In this document: positions 34,305-43,974 of the stretch, piece after piece
How positions within the stretch are numbered: position 1 is the stretch's first letter
Layout of the letters: the number at the start of each line of letters is the position of its first letter
Source of the DNA: Actinomycetota bacterium
GTDB taxonomy: Bacteria > Actinomycetota > Actinomycetes > S36-B12
Direction: 5' to 3'
Assembly: GCA_030645615.1 (NCBI GenBank)
Contig: JAUSNB010000018.1
Coordinates: 1 to 64,000 of the forward strand
DNA: 64,000 bases
Translations under genes and position numbers: made by a program
Notes under the pieces: generated by a model
Seen by the model: the letters and a program-made list of their open reading frames with translations, nothing else
What the model was told of the DNA's origin: nothing
The model's database searches: none

Positions 34305-36215
34305 CTAGGCCTGGAGGTCCGATCGCTCGGAGGCGCTGGTGCTCGAGTCCGAGCGATGGGCAACTGCTTCGACGATGGACCGGGAGATGTCCTGCGCGGT
34401 GAGTCCGCACTCGGCCAGCACCTGTGCGCGCGTGCCGTGGTCCAGGAACCGCTCCGGGATCCCTACGCTGCGGAGGGGCACGTCGACCCCGTGGTCGCGC
34501 AGCAACTGGGCGACGGCCGCACCCACCCCACCCGTGCGGATCCCGTCCTCGATGACGACGACGAGTCGCGCCGTGGTGGCGACCCCGACGAGCGACTCCG
34601 GGAGGGGCTTGACCCAGCGCGGGTCCACGACGATGACCCCGATGCCCTGGGCCCGCAGCCGCTCGGCGACGTCGACCGCGAGCCCGGCGAAGGCGCCCAC
34701 GCTCACGATCAGCACGTCCGGCGATCCGGACTCCGCGATCACGTCGTAGCCCGGGCACGTCCGCAGCGCGGGAATGGAGGGACCGAGCCCTCCCTTGGGG
34801 AAGCGCACGACCGTCGGCGCATCCGCCACGGCGATCGCCGCACGGAGGGCACCGCGCAGGGTGGCCTCGTCGCGCGGAGCCGCCAACCGCAGCCCGGGCA
34901 CGACCTGCAGCATGGACATGTCCCACATGCCGTTGTGGCTGGCGCCGTCGTCGCCCGTGACCCCGGCGCGGTCCAGGACGAACGTGACCCCCGCCTTGTG
35001 CAGGGCGCAGTCCATGAGCACCTGGTCGAACGCCCGGTTGAGGAAGGTGGCATACAGGGCGACCACTGGGTGCAGGCCGCCGTAGGCCATGCCGGCAGCG
35101 CTGGTGACGGCGTGCTGCTCGGCGATCCCCACGTCGAAGGTGCGGTCCGGGAAGGCCTGGGCGAAGGCATCGAGGCCGGTCGGGCCGAGCATGGCCGCCG
35201 TGATCGCGACGACGTCGGGCCGGTCCCGCCCGATGGCCACGAGCTCGTCGGCAAAGGCCGCGGTCCACGAGGGGCCGTTCGCCTTGATGGGTAAGCCTGT
35301 CTCGGGGTCGAACACGCCGACGCCATGGAAGTGGTCGGCCTTGTCGAGCTCGGCGGGCGAGTAGCCGCGACCCTTGTGGGTGATGGCGTGCACGATCACC
35401 GGTCCTGCGAACGCCTTGGCCCGGGTGAGGGCGAACTCCATCTCCTGCTCGTCATGGCCGTCGACGGGGCCGATGTACTTCAGCCCGAGGTCCTCGAACA
35501 TCCCCTGAGGGGCCACTACGTCCTTGACGCCCTTCTTCATCCCGTGCAGGGCCCCGTAAACCGGTTCGCCGACGAGCGGGGTGCGGTGGAGGACTCGCTT
35601 GCCCCAGTTCATGAAGCGCTCATAGCCGCGCGTCGTGCGCAAGGTGGCCAGATGGTGCGCCAGGCCACCGATCGTGGGCGAGTACGAGCGCCCGTTGTCG
35701 TTCACGACGATCACCAGCGGCCGGCTGGACCCGGCGATGTTGTTGAGCGCCTCCCATGCCATGCCGCCGGTCAGCGCGCCGTCGCCGATGACCGCGACGA
35801 CATGCTGCGCACCGAGGAGACCACGACGCTCCCAGGCCTTGGCCAGCCCGTCGGCGTACGACAGGGCCGTGGACGCGTGGCTGTTCTCGACGAGGTCATG
35901 GGGACTCTCGGCCCGGCTCGGGTATCCGGACAGCCCGCCTGCCTGCCTCAGCGTCCCGAAGTCGCCGGCCCGCCCGGTCAGGATCTTGTGCACGTAGGCC
36001 TGGTGCCCCGTGTCCCAGATGATCATGTCGTCGGGTGAGCGGAATACCCGGTGCAGCGCGATGGTGAGCTCGACGACGCCGAGGCTCGGCCCGAGGTGGC
36101 CCCCGGTCGCCGACACCTTCTCGACGAGGAACTCGCGGATCTCCTGCGCCAGTGCAGGCAGCTGCTCAGGCGCCAGTGCCCGGACGTCGCGCGGATCACG
36201 GATGCCTTCGATCAA
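34305..36215 (-). CDS. dxs: 1-deoxy-D-xylulose-5-phosphate synthase
   Basis: A 636-residue thiamine-diphosphate enzyme that makes DXP from pyruvate and glyceraldehyde-3-phosphate, the first step of the MEP isoprenoid pathway. ThDP binding is seen in [18 protein letters not shown]; substrate and catalytic blocks include [33 protein letters not shown], and [18 protein letters not shown] chose TTG 36215, which has an ideal GGGAGGAA 6 nt upstream and begins the product at [14 protein letters not shown], where the family normally starts; an ATG at 36239 would add eight extra residues without a good site. Downstream of acnA and a small conserved gene. Confidence 0.94.
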   Translation of the reverse strand: MIEGIRDPRDVRALAPEQLPALAQEIREFLVEKVSATGGHLGPSLGVVELTIALHRVFRSPDDMIIWDTGHQAYVHKILTGRAGDFGTLRQAGGLSGYPSRAESPHDLVENSHASTALSYADGLAKAWERRGLLGAQHVVAVIGDGALTGGMAWEALNNIAGSSRPLVIVVNDNGRSYSPTIGGLAHHLATLRTTRGYERFMNWGKRVLHRTPLVGEPVYGALHGMKKGVKDVVAPQGMFEDLGLKYIGPVDGHDEQEMEFALTRAKAFAGPVIVHAITHKGRGYSPAELDKADHFHGVGVFDPETGLPIKANGPSWTAAFADELVAIGRDRPDVVAITAAMLGPTGLDAFAQAFPDRTFDVGIAEQHAVTSAAGMAYGGLHPVVALYATFLNRAFDQVLMDCALHKAGVTFVLDRAGVTGDDGASHNGMWDMSMLQVVPGLRLAAPRDEATLRGALRAAIAVADAPTVVRFPKGGLGPSIPALRTCPGYDVIAESGSPDVLIVSVGAFAGLAVDVAERLRAQGIGVIVVDPRWVKPLPESLVGVATTARLVVVIEDGIRTGGVGAAVAQLLRDHGVDVPLRSVGIPERFLDHGTRAQVLAECGLTAQDISRSIVEAVAHRSDSSTSASERSDLQA

Positions 36216-36221
36216 GGCGGG

Positions 36222-36229
36222 TTCCTCCC
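36222..36229 (-). promoter_or_regulatory. Shine-Dalgarno GGGAGGAA that fits the dxs TTG start
   Basis: Reverse-strand GGGAGGAA ends 6 nt before TTG 36215. The alternative ATG at 36239 lies upstream of it, so this site supports the rare start. Confidence 0.55.
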
Positions 36230-36271
36230 TCTCCGGCATGGCCCCGCAAGTCTAGGCGAATACGTCCGCCC

Positions 36272-36643
36272 TCACCCCTTGATGCCCGGTGTGCGCGCCC
36301 GGACAGCGAGCGCCTCCTCCACGAGGGCGACCTCGCGCTGCACGGCGAGCAGGCGGGCCCCTTCTGCCTCGAGTGCTGCCTGCACGGTCGCCAGCTCGTC
36401 GGCCGCGAGGTGCGCACCCAGGTCGCTTCGCGCGGTGGAGTAGGCGCTCCTGATTCCGTCCAGCTCGCCCGCCACGACGTGCGCGACGACGCGTCCGAGC
36501 GCGATGGGGTACTGGCGCAGGGTCGATCCGCGCAGGTCGGCCGGCGCCCGGTCAAGCAACCAGCCAACCACGCGCTCGTCGAACTCGACGGTGCCGCGCG
36601 GGGGCAGGTCGCGGGGCCAGCCCGGCGGTCCTCCCTTTGCCAT
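36272..36643 (-). CDS. Conserved small actinobacterial protein
   Basis: A 123-residue protein, mainly helical, with WPRDLPPRGTVEFDERVVGWLL, STLRQYPIALGRVVAHVVAG and an ARxxVxxALEAEGARL helix. Similar proteins in other Actinobacteria are of this size and location-conserved, but I do not know a name or function. It begins 5 nt after the aconitase stop, so it is probably in the acnA operon and leads into dxs. Confidence 0.75.
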   Translation of the reverse strand: MAKGGPPGWPRDLPPRGTVEFDERVVGWLLDRAPADLRGSTLRQYPIALGRVVAHVVAGELDGIRSAYSTARSDLGAHLAADELATVQAALEAEGARLLAVQREVALVEEALAVRARTPGIKG

Positions 36644-36648
36644 CGCGC

Positions 36649-39306
36649 CTAGATCAGCGATCGCAGCACGTACTGCAGGATCCCGCCATGCCGGTAGTAG
36701 TCCGCCTCGCCGGGAGTGTCGATGCGCACGAGCGCGGTGAACTCGACCGTCCGCCCGTCGGCCGCCACGGCCTCCACGTCGACTTCACGTGGCGTGACGC
36801 CGTCGTTCAGCGCGGTGATCCCGTGGATCGTGAACACCTCGTCGCCGCGCAGCCCGAGCGCGTCGGCGCCTACGCCCGGCTGGAACTGCAGTGGCAGCAC
36901 GCCCATCCCGATGAGGTTGGAACGGTGGATCCGCTCGTAGGACTCGGCGATGACGGCGCGGACCCCGAGCAAGGCAGTCCCCTTGGCCGCCCAGTCGCGG
37001 CTGGATCCGGATCCGTACTCCTTGCCGGCAAGGATGACCAGTGGCGTGTGGCGCCTCGCGTAGGCCATGGCCGCGTCGTAGACCGGGACGGTCTCGTCGT
37101 CCGGAGTGCTGAAGTCGACCGTGAAGCCGCCCTCGATGTCCTTGAGCATGAGGTTGCGCAGCCGGATGTTGGCGAAAGTGCCGCGGATCATCACCTCGTG
37201 GTTGCCACGCCGCGACCCGTACGAGTTGAAGTCCTTGCGGTCGACGCCGTGCTCGGTCAGGTAGCGGCCCGCCGGACTGTCGGCCTTGATCGACCCAGCC
37301 GGGGAGATGTGATCGGTCGTGACCGAGTCCCCGAGCTTCAGCAGGACGCGCGCGCCGGTGATGTCCAGGACCGGGCTCGGCTCGGCGGCCATGCCGTCGA
37401 AGTACGGGGGCTTGCGCACGTACGTACTCGCGGGGTCCCACGCGAAGATGCCTCCGCTGGGCGTGGCCAGCGCCTGCCAGCGTTCGTCCCCCGCGAACAC
37501 GTCCGCGTAGCGGGAGGTGAACATCTCCGCGTCGATGGACGCGTCGACGGCGGACTGCACCTCGGTGGCGCTCGGCCAGATATCGGACAGGTAGACGGGC
37601 ACTCCGTCAGCATCCGTCCCGAGGGCGTCCGTCGTGATGTCGATGTCCATCGTGCCGGCGATGGCGTACGCCACCACGAGGGGAGGCGAGGCGAGGTAGT
37701 TCATCTTCACGTCGGGGTTGATCCGCCCCTCGAAGTTGCGGTTGCCGCTGAGGACCGCGGTGACCGCTAGGTCGGACTCGTTGACAGCGGCCGAGACCTC
37801 TGGCAGCAGCGGCCCCGAGTTGCCGATGCAGGTCGTGCAGCCGTAGCCGACGACGCTGAAGCCCAGCTTCTCCAGGTACGGCAGGAGTCCGGACTTCTCG
37901 TAGTAGTCCGTGACCACCTTCGAGCCCGGCGCCAGGGTCGTCTTGACCCACGGCTTGCGGGTGAGCCCCCGCTCCACTGCCTTCTTGGCCAGCAGGCCGG
38001 CGCCGAGCATGACCGACGGGTTGGAGGTGTTGGTGCACGAGGTGATGGCCGCGATGGTGACGGCCCCGTGCCCGATCTCGACCGGCCCACCGTCAAGGAA
38101 CACGCTCGCGGTCGCCGACGGGTCATGGGTGTACGCCGTGAGTGCGGTACGGAAGGCGCCCTGGGCCTGGCTCAGCAGCACGCGGTCCTGAGGTCGCTTC
38201 GGCCCGGCGATCGACGGCACGATCGTGGTCAGGTCGAGTTCCAGGTACTCGGAGTACGTTGGCTCGTGCTGGGGGTCGTGCCAGAGTCCTTGCTCCTTGG
38301 CGTACGCCTCGACCAGCTCGATCTGGTCCTCGGAACGCCCGGTGAGACGCAAGTAGTCGACGGTTGCTGCATCGATCGGGAAGATCGCCACGGTACTGCC
38401 GTACTCCGGGCTCATGTTTCCGATGGTGGCTCGGTTGGCAAGCGGGACGGCTCCCACGCCCTCGCCGTAGAACTCGACGAACTTGCCGACCACGCCGTGC
38501 TTGCGCAGCATCTCCGTGATCGTCAGGACGAGGTCAGTGGCGGTCGCGCCTGACGGGAGCCCGCCGGACAGCTTGAAGCCGACCACCCGCGGGATGAGCA
38601 TGGACACCGGCTGGCCGAGCATCGCGGCCTCGGCCTCGATGCCGCCCACGCCCCAGCCGAGCACGCCGAGGCCGTTGACCATGGTCGTGTGCGAATCGGT
38701 GCCCACGACGGTGTCCGGGTAGGCCTGACCTCCGCGCGCCATGATGACGCGGGCGAGGGCCTCGATGTTGACCTGATGGACGATGCCCGTGCCGGGAGGC
38801 ACCACCTTGAACTCCTCGAACGCCCCCTGCCCCCAGCGCAGGAACTGGTAACGCTCCCGGTTGCGCTCGTACTCCAGGTCGACGTTGCGCTCCTCGGCGT
38901 CAGGCGTCGCGAAGAAGTCAGCGATCACGGAGTGGTCGATGACCAATTCGGCCGGGGCCAGCGGCTCGATCCTCGACGGGTCGCCGCCCAGGTCTGCGAC
39001 GGCCTCACGCATCGTGGCCAGGTCCACCACGACGGGTACGCCGGTGAAGTCCTGCATGACCACGCGGGCTGGGGTGAACTGGATCTCCTGGCTCGGCTCG
39101 GCCGCGGGATCCCACGCACCCAGGGCCGTGATGGTCTCGCGCGTGACGTTGGCGCCGTCCTCCGTGCGGAGCAGGTTCTCCAGCAGGATCTTGTGCGTGA
39201 ACGGCAGACGATCGGCACCCGGCACCGCCGAGATGCGGAAGATCTCGTGGGTGGTGCCGCCGGCTGCCAGGGTCCCGCGCGCTCCGAAGCTGTCCTTGCT
39301 CGCCAC
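36649..39306 (-). CDS. acnA: Aconitate hydratase A
   Basis: An 885-residue TCA-cycle enzyme that isomerises citrate and isocitrate. The [4Fe-4S] cluster cysteines are C424 ([11 protein letters not shown]), C490 and C493 ([11 protein letters not shown]). The substrate-arginine blocks [12 protein letters not shown] and [14 protein letters not shown] are intact. Length matches the IRP/AcnA branch. GTG 39306 is preferred since GAGGAG lies 7 nt upstream; an earlier TTG at 39345 would put the site inside the gene. Preceded by a perfect 18-bp palindrome, probably an operator. Heads a run acnA - small gene - dxs. Confidence 0.96.
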   Translation of the reverse strand: MASKDSFGARGTLAAGGTTHEIFRISAVPGADRLPFTHKILLENLLRTEDGANVTRETITALGAWDPAAEPSQEIQFTPARVVMQDFTGVPVVVDLATMREAVADLGGDPSRIEPLAPAELVIDHSVIADFFATPDAEERNVDLEYERNRERYQFLRWGQGAFEEFKVVPPGTGIVHQVNIEALARVIMARGGQAYPDTVVGTDSHTTMVNGLGVLGWGVGGIEAEAAMLGQPVSMLIPRVVGFKLSGGLPSGATATDLVLTITEMLRKHGVVGKFVEFYGEGVGAVPLANRATIGNMSPEYGSTVAIFPIDAATVDYLRLTGRSEDQIELVEAYAKEQGLWHDPQHEPTYSEYLELDLTTIVPSIAGPKRPQDRVLLSQAQGAFRTALTAYTHDPSATASVFLDGGPVEIGHGAVTIAAITSCTNTSNPSVMLGAGLLAKKAVERGLTRKPWVKTTLAPGSKVVTDYYEKSGLLPYLEKLGFSVVGYGCTTCIGNSGPLLPEVSAAVNESDLAVTAVLSGNRNFEGRINPDVKMNYLASPPLVVAYAIAGTMDIDITTDALGTDADGVPVYLSDIWPSATEVQSAVDASIDAEMFTSRYADVFAGDERWQALATPSGGIFAWDPASTYVRKPPYFDGMAAEPSPVLDITGARVLLKLGDSVTTDHISPAGSIKADSPAGRYLTEHGVDRKDFNSYGSRRGNHEVMIRGTFANIRLRNLMLKDIEGGFTVDFSTPDDETVPVYDAAMAYARRHTPLVILAGKEYGSGSSRDWAAKGTALLGVRAVIAESYERIHRSNLIGMGVLPLQFQPGVGADALGLRGDEVFTIHGITALNDGVTPREVDVEAVAADGRTVEFTALVRIDTPGEADYYRHGGILQYVLRSLI

Positions 39307-39347
39307 CAGCAATCTCCTCGTGTCGGTCCCGTTCGATCCCGTCAATT

Positions 39348-39365
39348 TATCTTGACGTCAAGATA
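39348..39365. promoter_or_regulatory. Perfect 18-bp palindrome TATCTTGACGTCAAGATA upstream of acnA
   Basis: Both 9-bp halves are exact complements. It lies 42-59 nt upstream of the GTG of acnA, in the only real intergenic gap of this minus-strand block, so it probably is the binding site of a homodimeric repressor of aconitase. The repressor is not in the window. In other Actinobacteria aconitase is controlled by AcnR, RipA/DtxR-type or other regulators, but the site cannot be matched to one of them here with confidence. Confidence 0.7.
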
Positions 39366-39423
39366 CTTGCCCAGACTACTCGGAATCCAGCCGGGGCAGC
39401 CGCTCCCGAGCGACGCCGCGACC

Positions 39424-40653
39424 CTAGCCGGACCCGGCTCGCTCGAGGAGGGCAACCGCCTCGACATGATGGGTCATGGGAAAGGCATCGAACGCGCGGA
39501 GGCCGCGCAGCCGGTACCCCGATGAGCGCAGGCGGCCGACGTCGCGGCCCAGCGCCACCGGGTCGCAGGCCACGTAGACCAGTCGGTCCGGGCCTACCTT
39601 CGCCAGGGCATCGACAACGGCGAGACCGGCCCCGGCCCTCGGCGGATCCAGCACGATCCCGCTCGGCCGCGGGAGCGCGGCACCCGTGGCCGCCAGCCAG
39701 GCGGCCACATCGGCGCCGTGCAGCCGCACCCATGGCGCATCGTGCAGTGCTCTCCGGGCGTCACGCACGCCGGTCGCCGAGGCCTCGACCGCCTCGACGT
39801 TCCCGCCGGATCCCACCGCATCGGCCAGGGCAGCGGAGAGCAGGCCCGCCCCGCTGTAGAGGTCCCACCACGACTGGTCCGGCTGCGGGCGGCCAAGGTC
39901 CACGATGGCCTGCTGGAGCGCCTCGGCAAGCCCGGGGTGCACCTGCCAGAACCCGGTCGCCGAGATCCGCCACCGGCGAGCACCGGCCCGCTCGACCAGC
40001 CGGCCCTCAGGGGCCAGCGGCCTGCCCTGCCCGTCCAGTGGCACGAAGGCAACCGTGCCGTCGAAGCCCTGGGCCGCCACCACCTCTCTGGTGCCGACGG
40101 GACCGACCGGCAGCGCGGCCCGGTCGAGCCCTGGGACGGCCAGCAGGCAGGAATCGACCGCGACCACGGCGTGGCTGCGGTGGCCGCGCAGGCCCGTGGC
40201 TCCATCCACCGCCCATCTCATCCGGGTCCGCCACCGCAGGCCGTCCGGGTGGCCCGGCAGTTCGTGCACGGTCGTGTCCATGCCGTCGAGGTCCTGCTCG
40301 GCCCCGCCGAAACGGGTGAGCGCATCGACGAGCACCTGCTGCTTCAACTCGCGCTGCGCAGGCAGCGCGACATGCTGGAAGTCGCAGCCACCGCACGTGC
40401 CGGCCCATGCGCAGGGCTCCGCTACCCGGTCGGGACTGGCGACGATGACCTGGGCGACATCGGCCCGGGCGACCTTGGCACCCACCTCGCTGATCCGGAT
40501 CCGCACGCTCTCCTCCGGCAGGGCACCGCGCACGAACACCGTCCAGCCGTCGGTGTGCGCCACGACGTGGCCACCATGCGCGATGGGACCAGCCGTGACA
40601 ATGCGCTCGTCGCCCACCGCAAGCGGCAAGCGGTCGCGGTCGGGGCGCGCCAT
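39424..40653 (-). CDS. TrmA/RlmD-family class I SAM RNA 5-methyluridine methyltransferase
   Basis: A 409-residue enzyme that probably methylates C5 of a uridine in rRNA or tRNA. It has an N-terminal TRAM-like beta-barrel (VGDERIVTAGPIAHGG to about 70), [4Fe-4S]-type cysteines C81, C87 and C90 (CAWAGTCGGC) with a fourth at about 169, a SAM motif DLYSGAGLLSAAL, IVLDPPRAGAG, and the nucleophile region YVACDPVALGRD near 363-372. A family-typical C-terminal THHVEAVALL follows. Its 6-nt spacing from the APC stop suggests co-transcription. Which RNA it modifies is uncertain. Confidence 0.88.
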   Translation of the reverse strand: MARPDRDRLPLAVGDERIVTAGPIAHGGHVVAHTDGWTVFVRGALPEESVRIRISEVGAKVARADVAQVIVASPDRVAEPCAWAGTCGGCDFQHVALPAQRELKQQVLVDALTRFGGAEQDLDGMDTTVHELPGHPDGLRWRTRMRWAVDGATGLRGHRSHAVVAVDSCLLAVPGLDRAALPVGPVGTREVVAAQGFDGTVAFVPLDGQGRPLAPEGRLVERAGARRWRISATGFWQVHPGLAEALQQAIVDLGRPQPDQSWWDLYSGAGLLSAALADAVGSGGNVEAVEASATGVRDARRALHDAPWVRLHGADVAAWLAATGAALPRPSGIVLDPPRAGAGLAVVDALAKVGPDRLVYVACDPVALGRDVGRLRSSGYRLRGLRAFDAFPMTHHVEAVALLERAGSG

Positions 40654-40659
40654 GGAGGC

Positions 40660-42597
40660 CTACGCGTCGCGGTCCAGGGCGAGCTCGCTGGACTTCAGCT
40701 GCCAGGGGACGCTGGTGACCATGACTCCCGGCGTGAAGAGCAGCCGGCTCTTGAGCCGTAGCGCCGACTGGTTGTGGAGCAACTGCTCCCACCACCGGCC
40801 GACCACGTACTCCGGAACGTAGACCGTGATGAGGTCGTTCGGATTGTCGCTGCGCAGCGCGCGCACGTAGTCAAGGATCGGCCGGGTGATCTCGCGATAG
40901 GGCGAAGCCAGCACCTTCAGGGTGACCGGGATCTCCGCGCGTTCCCAGTCCTCCTGCAGGCGCGCCGTGTCCTCCGGGTCCACGTCGACCGTGATCGCCT
41001 CGAGGACAGTCGGTCGGGTGGCCCGCGCGTACATCAGCGCGCGCATCGTCGGCTTGTGCAGCTTGGACACCAGGACCAGCACGTGCACCCGGGTCGGCAG
41101 GACCATGAGTTCCCGGTCGACATGCATGATCTCGCTCTTGACCCGCTCATAGTGCGAGTGGATGCCGCGCATGAGCAGGTAGATCAACGGCATCGCCACG
41201 ACCACGATCCAGGCGCCCCGGGTGAACTTCGTGACGAGCACGATGACGAGGACAGATCCGGTCATGACGAGGCCGAAGCTGTTGATCACCCGGGATCTCT
41301 GCATGCGAAGCCGCTCCGACTTCTCAACCTCCGATCGGAGGTGCCGCGTCCAGTGCCGCACCATCCCGAGCTGGCTGAGGGTGAAGGAGACGAAGACGCC
41401 CAGGATGTACAGGTTGATGAGGCCGCTGACCGACGCCTGGTAGGCGATCACGAGCAGAACGGCCAGCCCCGCGAGCGTGAGGATCCCGTTGCTGAAGGCC
41501 AGCCGGTCCCCCCGCGTGTGCAGTTGGCGCGGGAGGTAGCCGTCCTTCGCCAGCACGGAGCCGAGGACCGGGAAGCCGTTGAATGCCGTGTTCGCGGCGA
41601 GGGCGAGGATGACCGCGGTGGCCAGCGCGATCACGAGGACCGCCCACGGCATCCCGGTGAACACCGCGTCGGCGATCTGCACGATCACCGTCTTCTGGGC
41701 CTGCCCGGGGGGCAGTCCCACCAATTCATCGTCGTGGAGGGTCACCTGGACATTGGTTCGCAGGGCCAGCCACGTGATCCCGGCGAACATCGACATCGAG
41801 ATCACCCCTAGCAGGAGCAGCGTCGTCGCCGCGTTCCGCGACTTGGGCTTCTTGAAAGCGGGGACCCCATTGGAAATCGCCTCGATGCCGGTGAGCGCGG
41901 TCGTGCCGCTGGAGAACGCCCGGGCAAGAAGGAAGAGGAGGGCCGCGCCCGCGAAATTGTCCTCGGCGATGATCTGCCAGTCCGCGCTCTCCGCCTGCAG
42001 GTCGGCCCCCTGGGCGAGTTGCACCGCAGCCGCCCCGATCATGATGAAGATCGACGCGATGAAGAAGTAGACCGGGATGGCGAAGAAGGCGCCGGACTCC
42101 TTGACTCCCCTGAGATTGAGCAGCGTGATCGCCACGATCAGCCCGACCGCCCACCAGACCGAATGCTCCTCGACGATCGGGATGGTCGAGCCGAGGTTCT
42201 CGACCGCGGACGAGATCGACACGGCGACGGTCAGCACGTAGTCGATGAGCAAGGCGCTGGCAACGAAGACGCCCCAGTTCGGGCCGAGATTGTGGGAGAC
42301 CACTTCGTAGTCGCCGCCGCCGCTCGGGTAGGCGTGCACGTTCTGGCGATACGAGGCCACGACCGTGAAGTAGATGATCACGACGGCCAGGGCGATCCAC
42401 GGCCCGTACGCGTACAGGGAGGCCCCGCCAAGGGCCAAGGTGATGAGGATCTCCTGCGTTGCATATGCATTTGACGACAGGGCATCGCTGGCGAAGACGG
42501 GAAGCGCGATGCGCTTGGGCAGCAGCTGGTCGCCCAGCCGCTCGCTTCGGAGAGCACGGCCGAGGAACAGCCGTTTCACCACATCCGACATCGCCAC
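40660..42597 (-). CDS. APC-family permease, KimA (YdaO)-like potassium importer
   Basis: A 645-residue protein with 12 membrane helices and a long cytoplasmic tail. ALPVFASDALSSNAYATQEI at the first helix is a hallmark of YdaO/KimA-type permeases. A UspA-like C-terminal region (VLVLVSKLHKPTMRALMYA; NDLITVYVPEYVVG) is present. In Bacillus, KimA takes up K+ and is controlled by c-di-AMP. The divergent TrkA pair supports a K+ role here. GTG 42597 is placed by TAGGCT 7 nt upstream; an ATG two codons later is also possible. No c-di-AMP riboswitch fits the 43-nt divergent gap. Confidence 0.84.
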   Translation of the reverse strand: MAMSDVVKRLFLGRALRSERLGDQLLPKRIALPVFASDALSSNAYATQEILITLALGGASLYAYGPWIALAVVIIYFTVVASYRQNVHAYPSGGGDYEVVSHNLGPNWGVFVASALLIDYVLTVAVSISSAVENLGSTIPIVEEHSVWWAVGLIVAITLLNLRGVKESGAFFAIPVYFFIASIFIMIGAAAVQLAQGADLQAESADWQIIAEDNFAGAALLFLLARAFSSGTTALTGIEAISNGVPAFKKPKSRNAATTLLLLGVISMSMFAGITWLALRTNVQVTLHDDELVGLPPGQAQKTVIVQIADAVFTGMPWAVLVIALATAVILALAANTAFNGFPVLGSVLAKDGYLPRQLHTRGDRLAFSNGILTLAGLAVLLVIAYQASVSGLINLYILGVFVSFTLSQLGMVRHWTRHLRSEVEKSERLRMQRSRVINSFGLVMTGSVLVIVLVTKFTRGAWIVVVAMPLIYLLMRGIHSHYERVKSEIMHVDRELMVLPTRVHVLVLVSKLHKPTMRALMYARATRPTVLEAITVDVDPEDTARLQEDWERAEIPVTLKVLASPYREITRPILDYVRALRSDNPNDLITVYVPEYVVGRWWEQLLHNQSALRLKSRLLFTPGVMVTSVPWQLKSSELALDRDA

Positions 42598-42604
42598 GGC
42601 CGTG

Positions 42605-42610
42605 AGCCTA
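42605..42610 (-). promoter_or_regulatory. -10 hexamer TAGGCT (leaderless) for the APC gene
   Basis: TAGGCT ends 7 nt before GTG 42597 on the minus strand. Confidence 0.5.
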
Positions 42611-42628
42611 CGACCCGCCGGGTGCGTG

Positions 42629-42634
42629 TAGCGT
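42629..42634 (+). promoter_or_regulatory. -10 hexamer TAGCGT (leaderless) for the trkA pair
   Basis: TAGCGT ends 6 nt before GTG 42641, the same arrangement as at 3675-3687. Confidence 0.6.
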
Positions 42635-42640
42635 TCGGGC

Positions 42641-43303
42641 GTGCACATCGTGATCCTCGGCTGCGGTCGCGTGGGGTCGTTGCTGGCCCACCGCCTCGAT
42701 GACATGGGTCATTCAGTGGCGGTCGTCGACCAGGACGCTGGGGCGTTCCGCAAGCTGAGTCCGAACTTCTCCGGGCAGACGGTCACCGGGGTCGGCTTCG
42801 ACCGCGAAACCCTCGAGACCGCGGGCATCGCGCGCGCGCACGCCTTCGCCGCGGTGAGCAGTGGCGACAACAGCAACATCCTGGCCGCCCGCGTGGCCCG
42901 CGAGACGTACGGAGTCGGCCAAGTGGTGGCCCGCATCTACGACCCGCGCCGCGCCGAGGTCTACCAACGCCTGGGGATCCCCACGGTTGCCACGGTCTCC
43001 TGGTCGACCGGCCAGATCATGCGGCAGATCCTCCCGCTGGGAGCCCAGAACGAGTACACGGATCCGAGCGGCGCGGTCGTGCTGGCCCAGGTGCACGTGG
43101 GCCAGCACTGGCTCGGCCTGCGCACCACCGACCTCGAGGAGGCATCCGGGGCACGGGTCGCGTTCCTCACGCGCTACGGACAGGCGTTCATCCCGACGCA
43201 GGAGTCGGTCATCCAGGACGGGGACCTCGTTCACGCACTGTACGAGATCGATGCCCGGGACCGGGTCGAGCGGGCCTTCGAGACAGGATCGGGTGAGGGC
43301 TGA
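42641..43303 (+). CDS. TrkA-type K+ uptake regulatory protein (RCK domain)
   Basis: A 220-residue RCK protein with an N-terminal Rossmann fold (VILGCGRVGSLLAHRL, with acidic D30 for NAD) and a C-terminal RCK_C domain (about 140-220). It binds NAD(H) or nucleotides and gates a membrane K+ transporter. The adjacent homolog and the facing KimA-like permease point to potassium homeostasis. In mycobacteria the analogous pair is named ceoB/ceoC. It starts at GTG 42641 and overlaps the next ORF (TGATG). Confidence 0.9.
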   Translation: MHIVILGCGRVGSLLAHRLDDMGHSVAVVDQDAGAFRKLSPNFSGQTVTGVGFDRETLETAGIARAHAFAAVSSGDNSNILAARVARETYGVGQVVARIYDPRRAEVYQRLGIPTVATVSWSTGQIMRQILPLGAQNEYTDPSGAVVLAQVHVGQHWLGLRTTDLEEASGARVAFLTRYGQAFIPTQESVIQDGDLVHALYEIDARDRVERAFETGSGEG

Positions 43304-43962
43304 TGCGCGTCGCCATCGCCGGGGCGGGCAAGGTGGGCCGCTCCATCGCCCGCGAACTGGTGGTCAACGGGCACCAGGTGCTCCTCATCGACAAGGACCC
43401 GCTGCTGGCGCGTCCGGGCGTGGTCGAGGGTGCCGACACCCTCCTCGCCGATGCGTGCGAGATCTCCGCGCTCGACGAGGCGATGCTGTCGCACTGCCAG
43501 GTCGTGGTGGCCGCGACGGGCGACGACAAGGTCAACCTCGTCGTGTCGCTGCTCGCCAAGACCGAATACGGAGTCCCGCGCGTCGTGGCCCGCGTCAACC
43601 ACCCCAAGAATGAGTGGATGTTCGACGAGTCCTGGGGCGTCGACGTCGCCGTGTCGACCCCCCGCATGCTGTCTGCCCTCGTCGAGGAAGCGGTCAGCGT
43701 GGGCGACCTGGTCCGGCTGTTCACGTTCCGCCAGGGCGACGCCAACCTCGTCGAGATCACCTTGTCAGCCGACTCGCCGGTCGTCGGCATGCGCGTGGGC
43801 GACCAGGCCTGGCCCATCGACACCGCGCTCGTCGCCATCGTGCGCGGACCACGGGTGTTCGCCCCCTCGGCCGACGACCCCCTCGACGTAGGGGACGAAC
43901 TGCTCTTCGTCGCCTCCCCCGACCAGGAGCCCGAGCTGCAGCGCATGCTCGGCCACGCCTAG
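43303..43962 (+). CDS. TrkA-type K+ uptake regulatory protein, second copy
   Basis: A 219-residue RCK protein, homologous to its upstream neighbour. VAIAGAGKVGRSIAREL is the nucleotide loop and LLIDKDP supplies the acidic ribose-binding residue; the C-terminal RCK_C domain starts at about 138. Its ATG shares bases with the preceding stop (TGATG), so the two are co-translated, probably as a heteromeric ring that senses adenine nucleotides or redox state. Confidence 0.9.
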   Translation: MRVAIAGAGKVGRSIARELVVNGHQVLLIDKDPLLARPGVVEGADTLLADACEISALDEAMLSHCQVVVAATGDDKVNLVVSLLAKTEYGVPRVVARVNHPKNEWMFDESWGVDVAVSTPRMLSALVEEAVSVGDLVRLFTFRQGDANLVEITLSADSPVVGMRVGDQAWPIDTALVAIVRGPRVFAPSADDPLDVGDELLFVASPDQEPELQRMLGHA

Positions 43963-43974
43963 CCTCGGCCTGCC

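Noticed and set aside
33792-35294. Plus-strand open frame opposite the ABC ATPase and dxs
   Set aside because: Composition is typical of an antisense shadow; dxs and the ATPase motifs lie on the minus strand.
39320-39345. GTTCGATCCC, reminiscent of a tRNA T-loop
   Set aside because: No acceptor stem, anticodon arm or D-arm can be folded around it; it is part of the aconitase leader.
42591-42641. c-di-AMP (ydaO-type) riboswitch before the KimA-like gene
   Set aside because: The divergent gap is under 50 nt and the start appears leaderless, so there is no room for a riboswitch.
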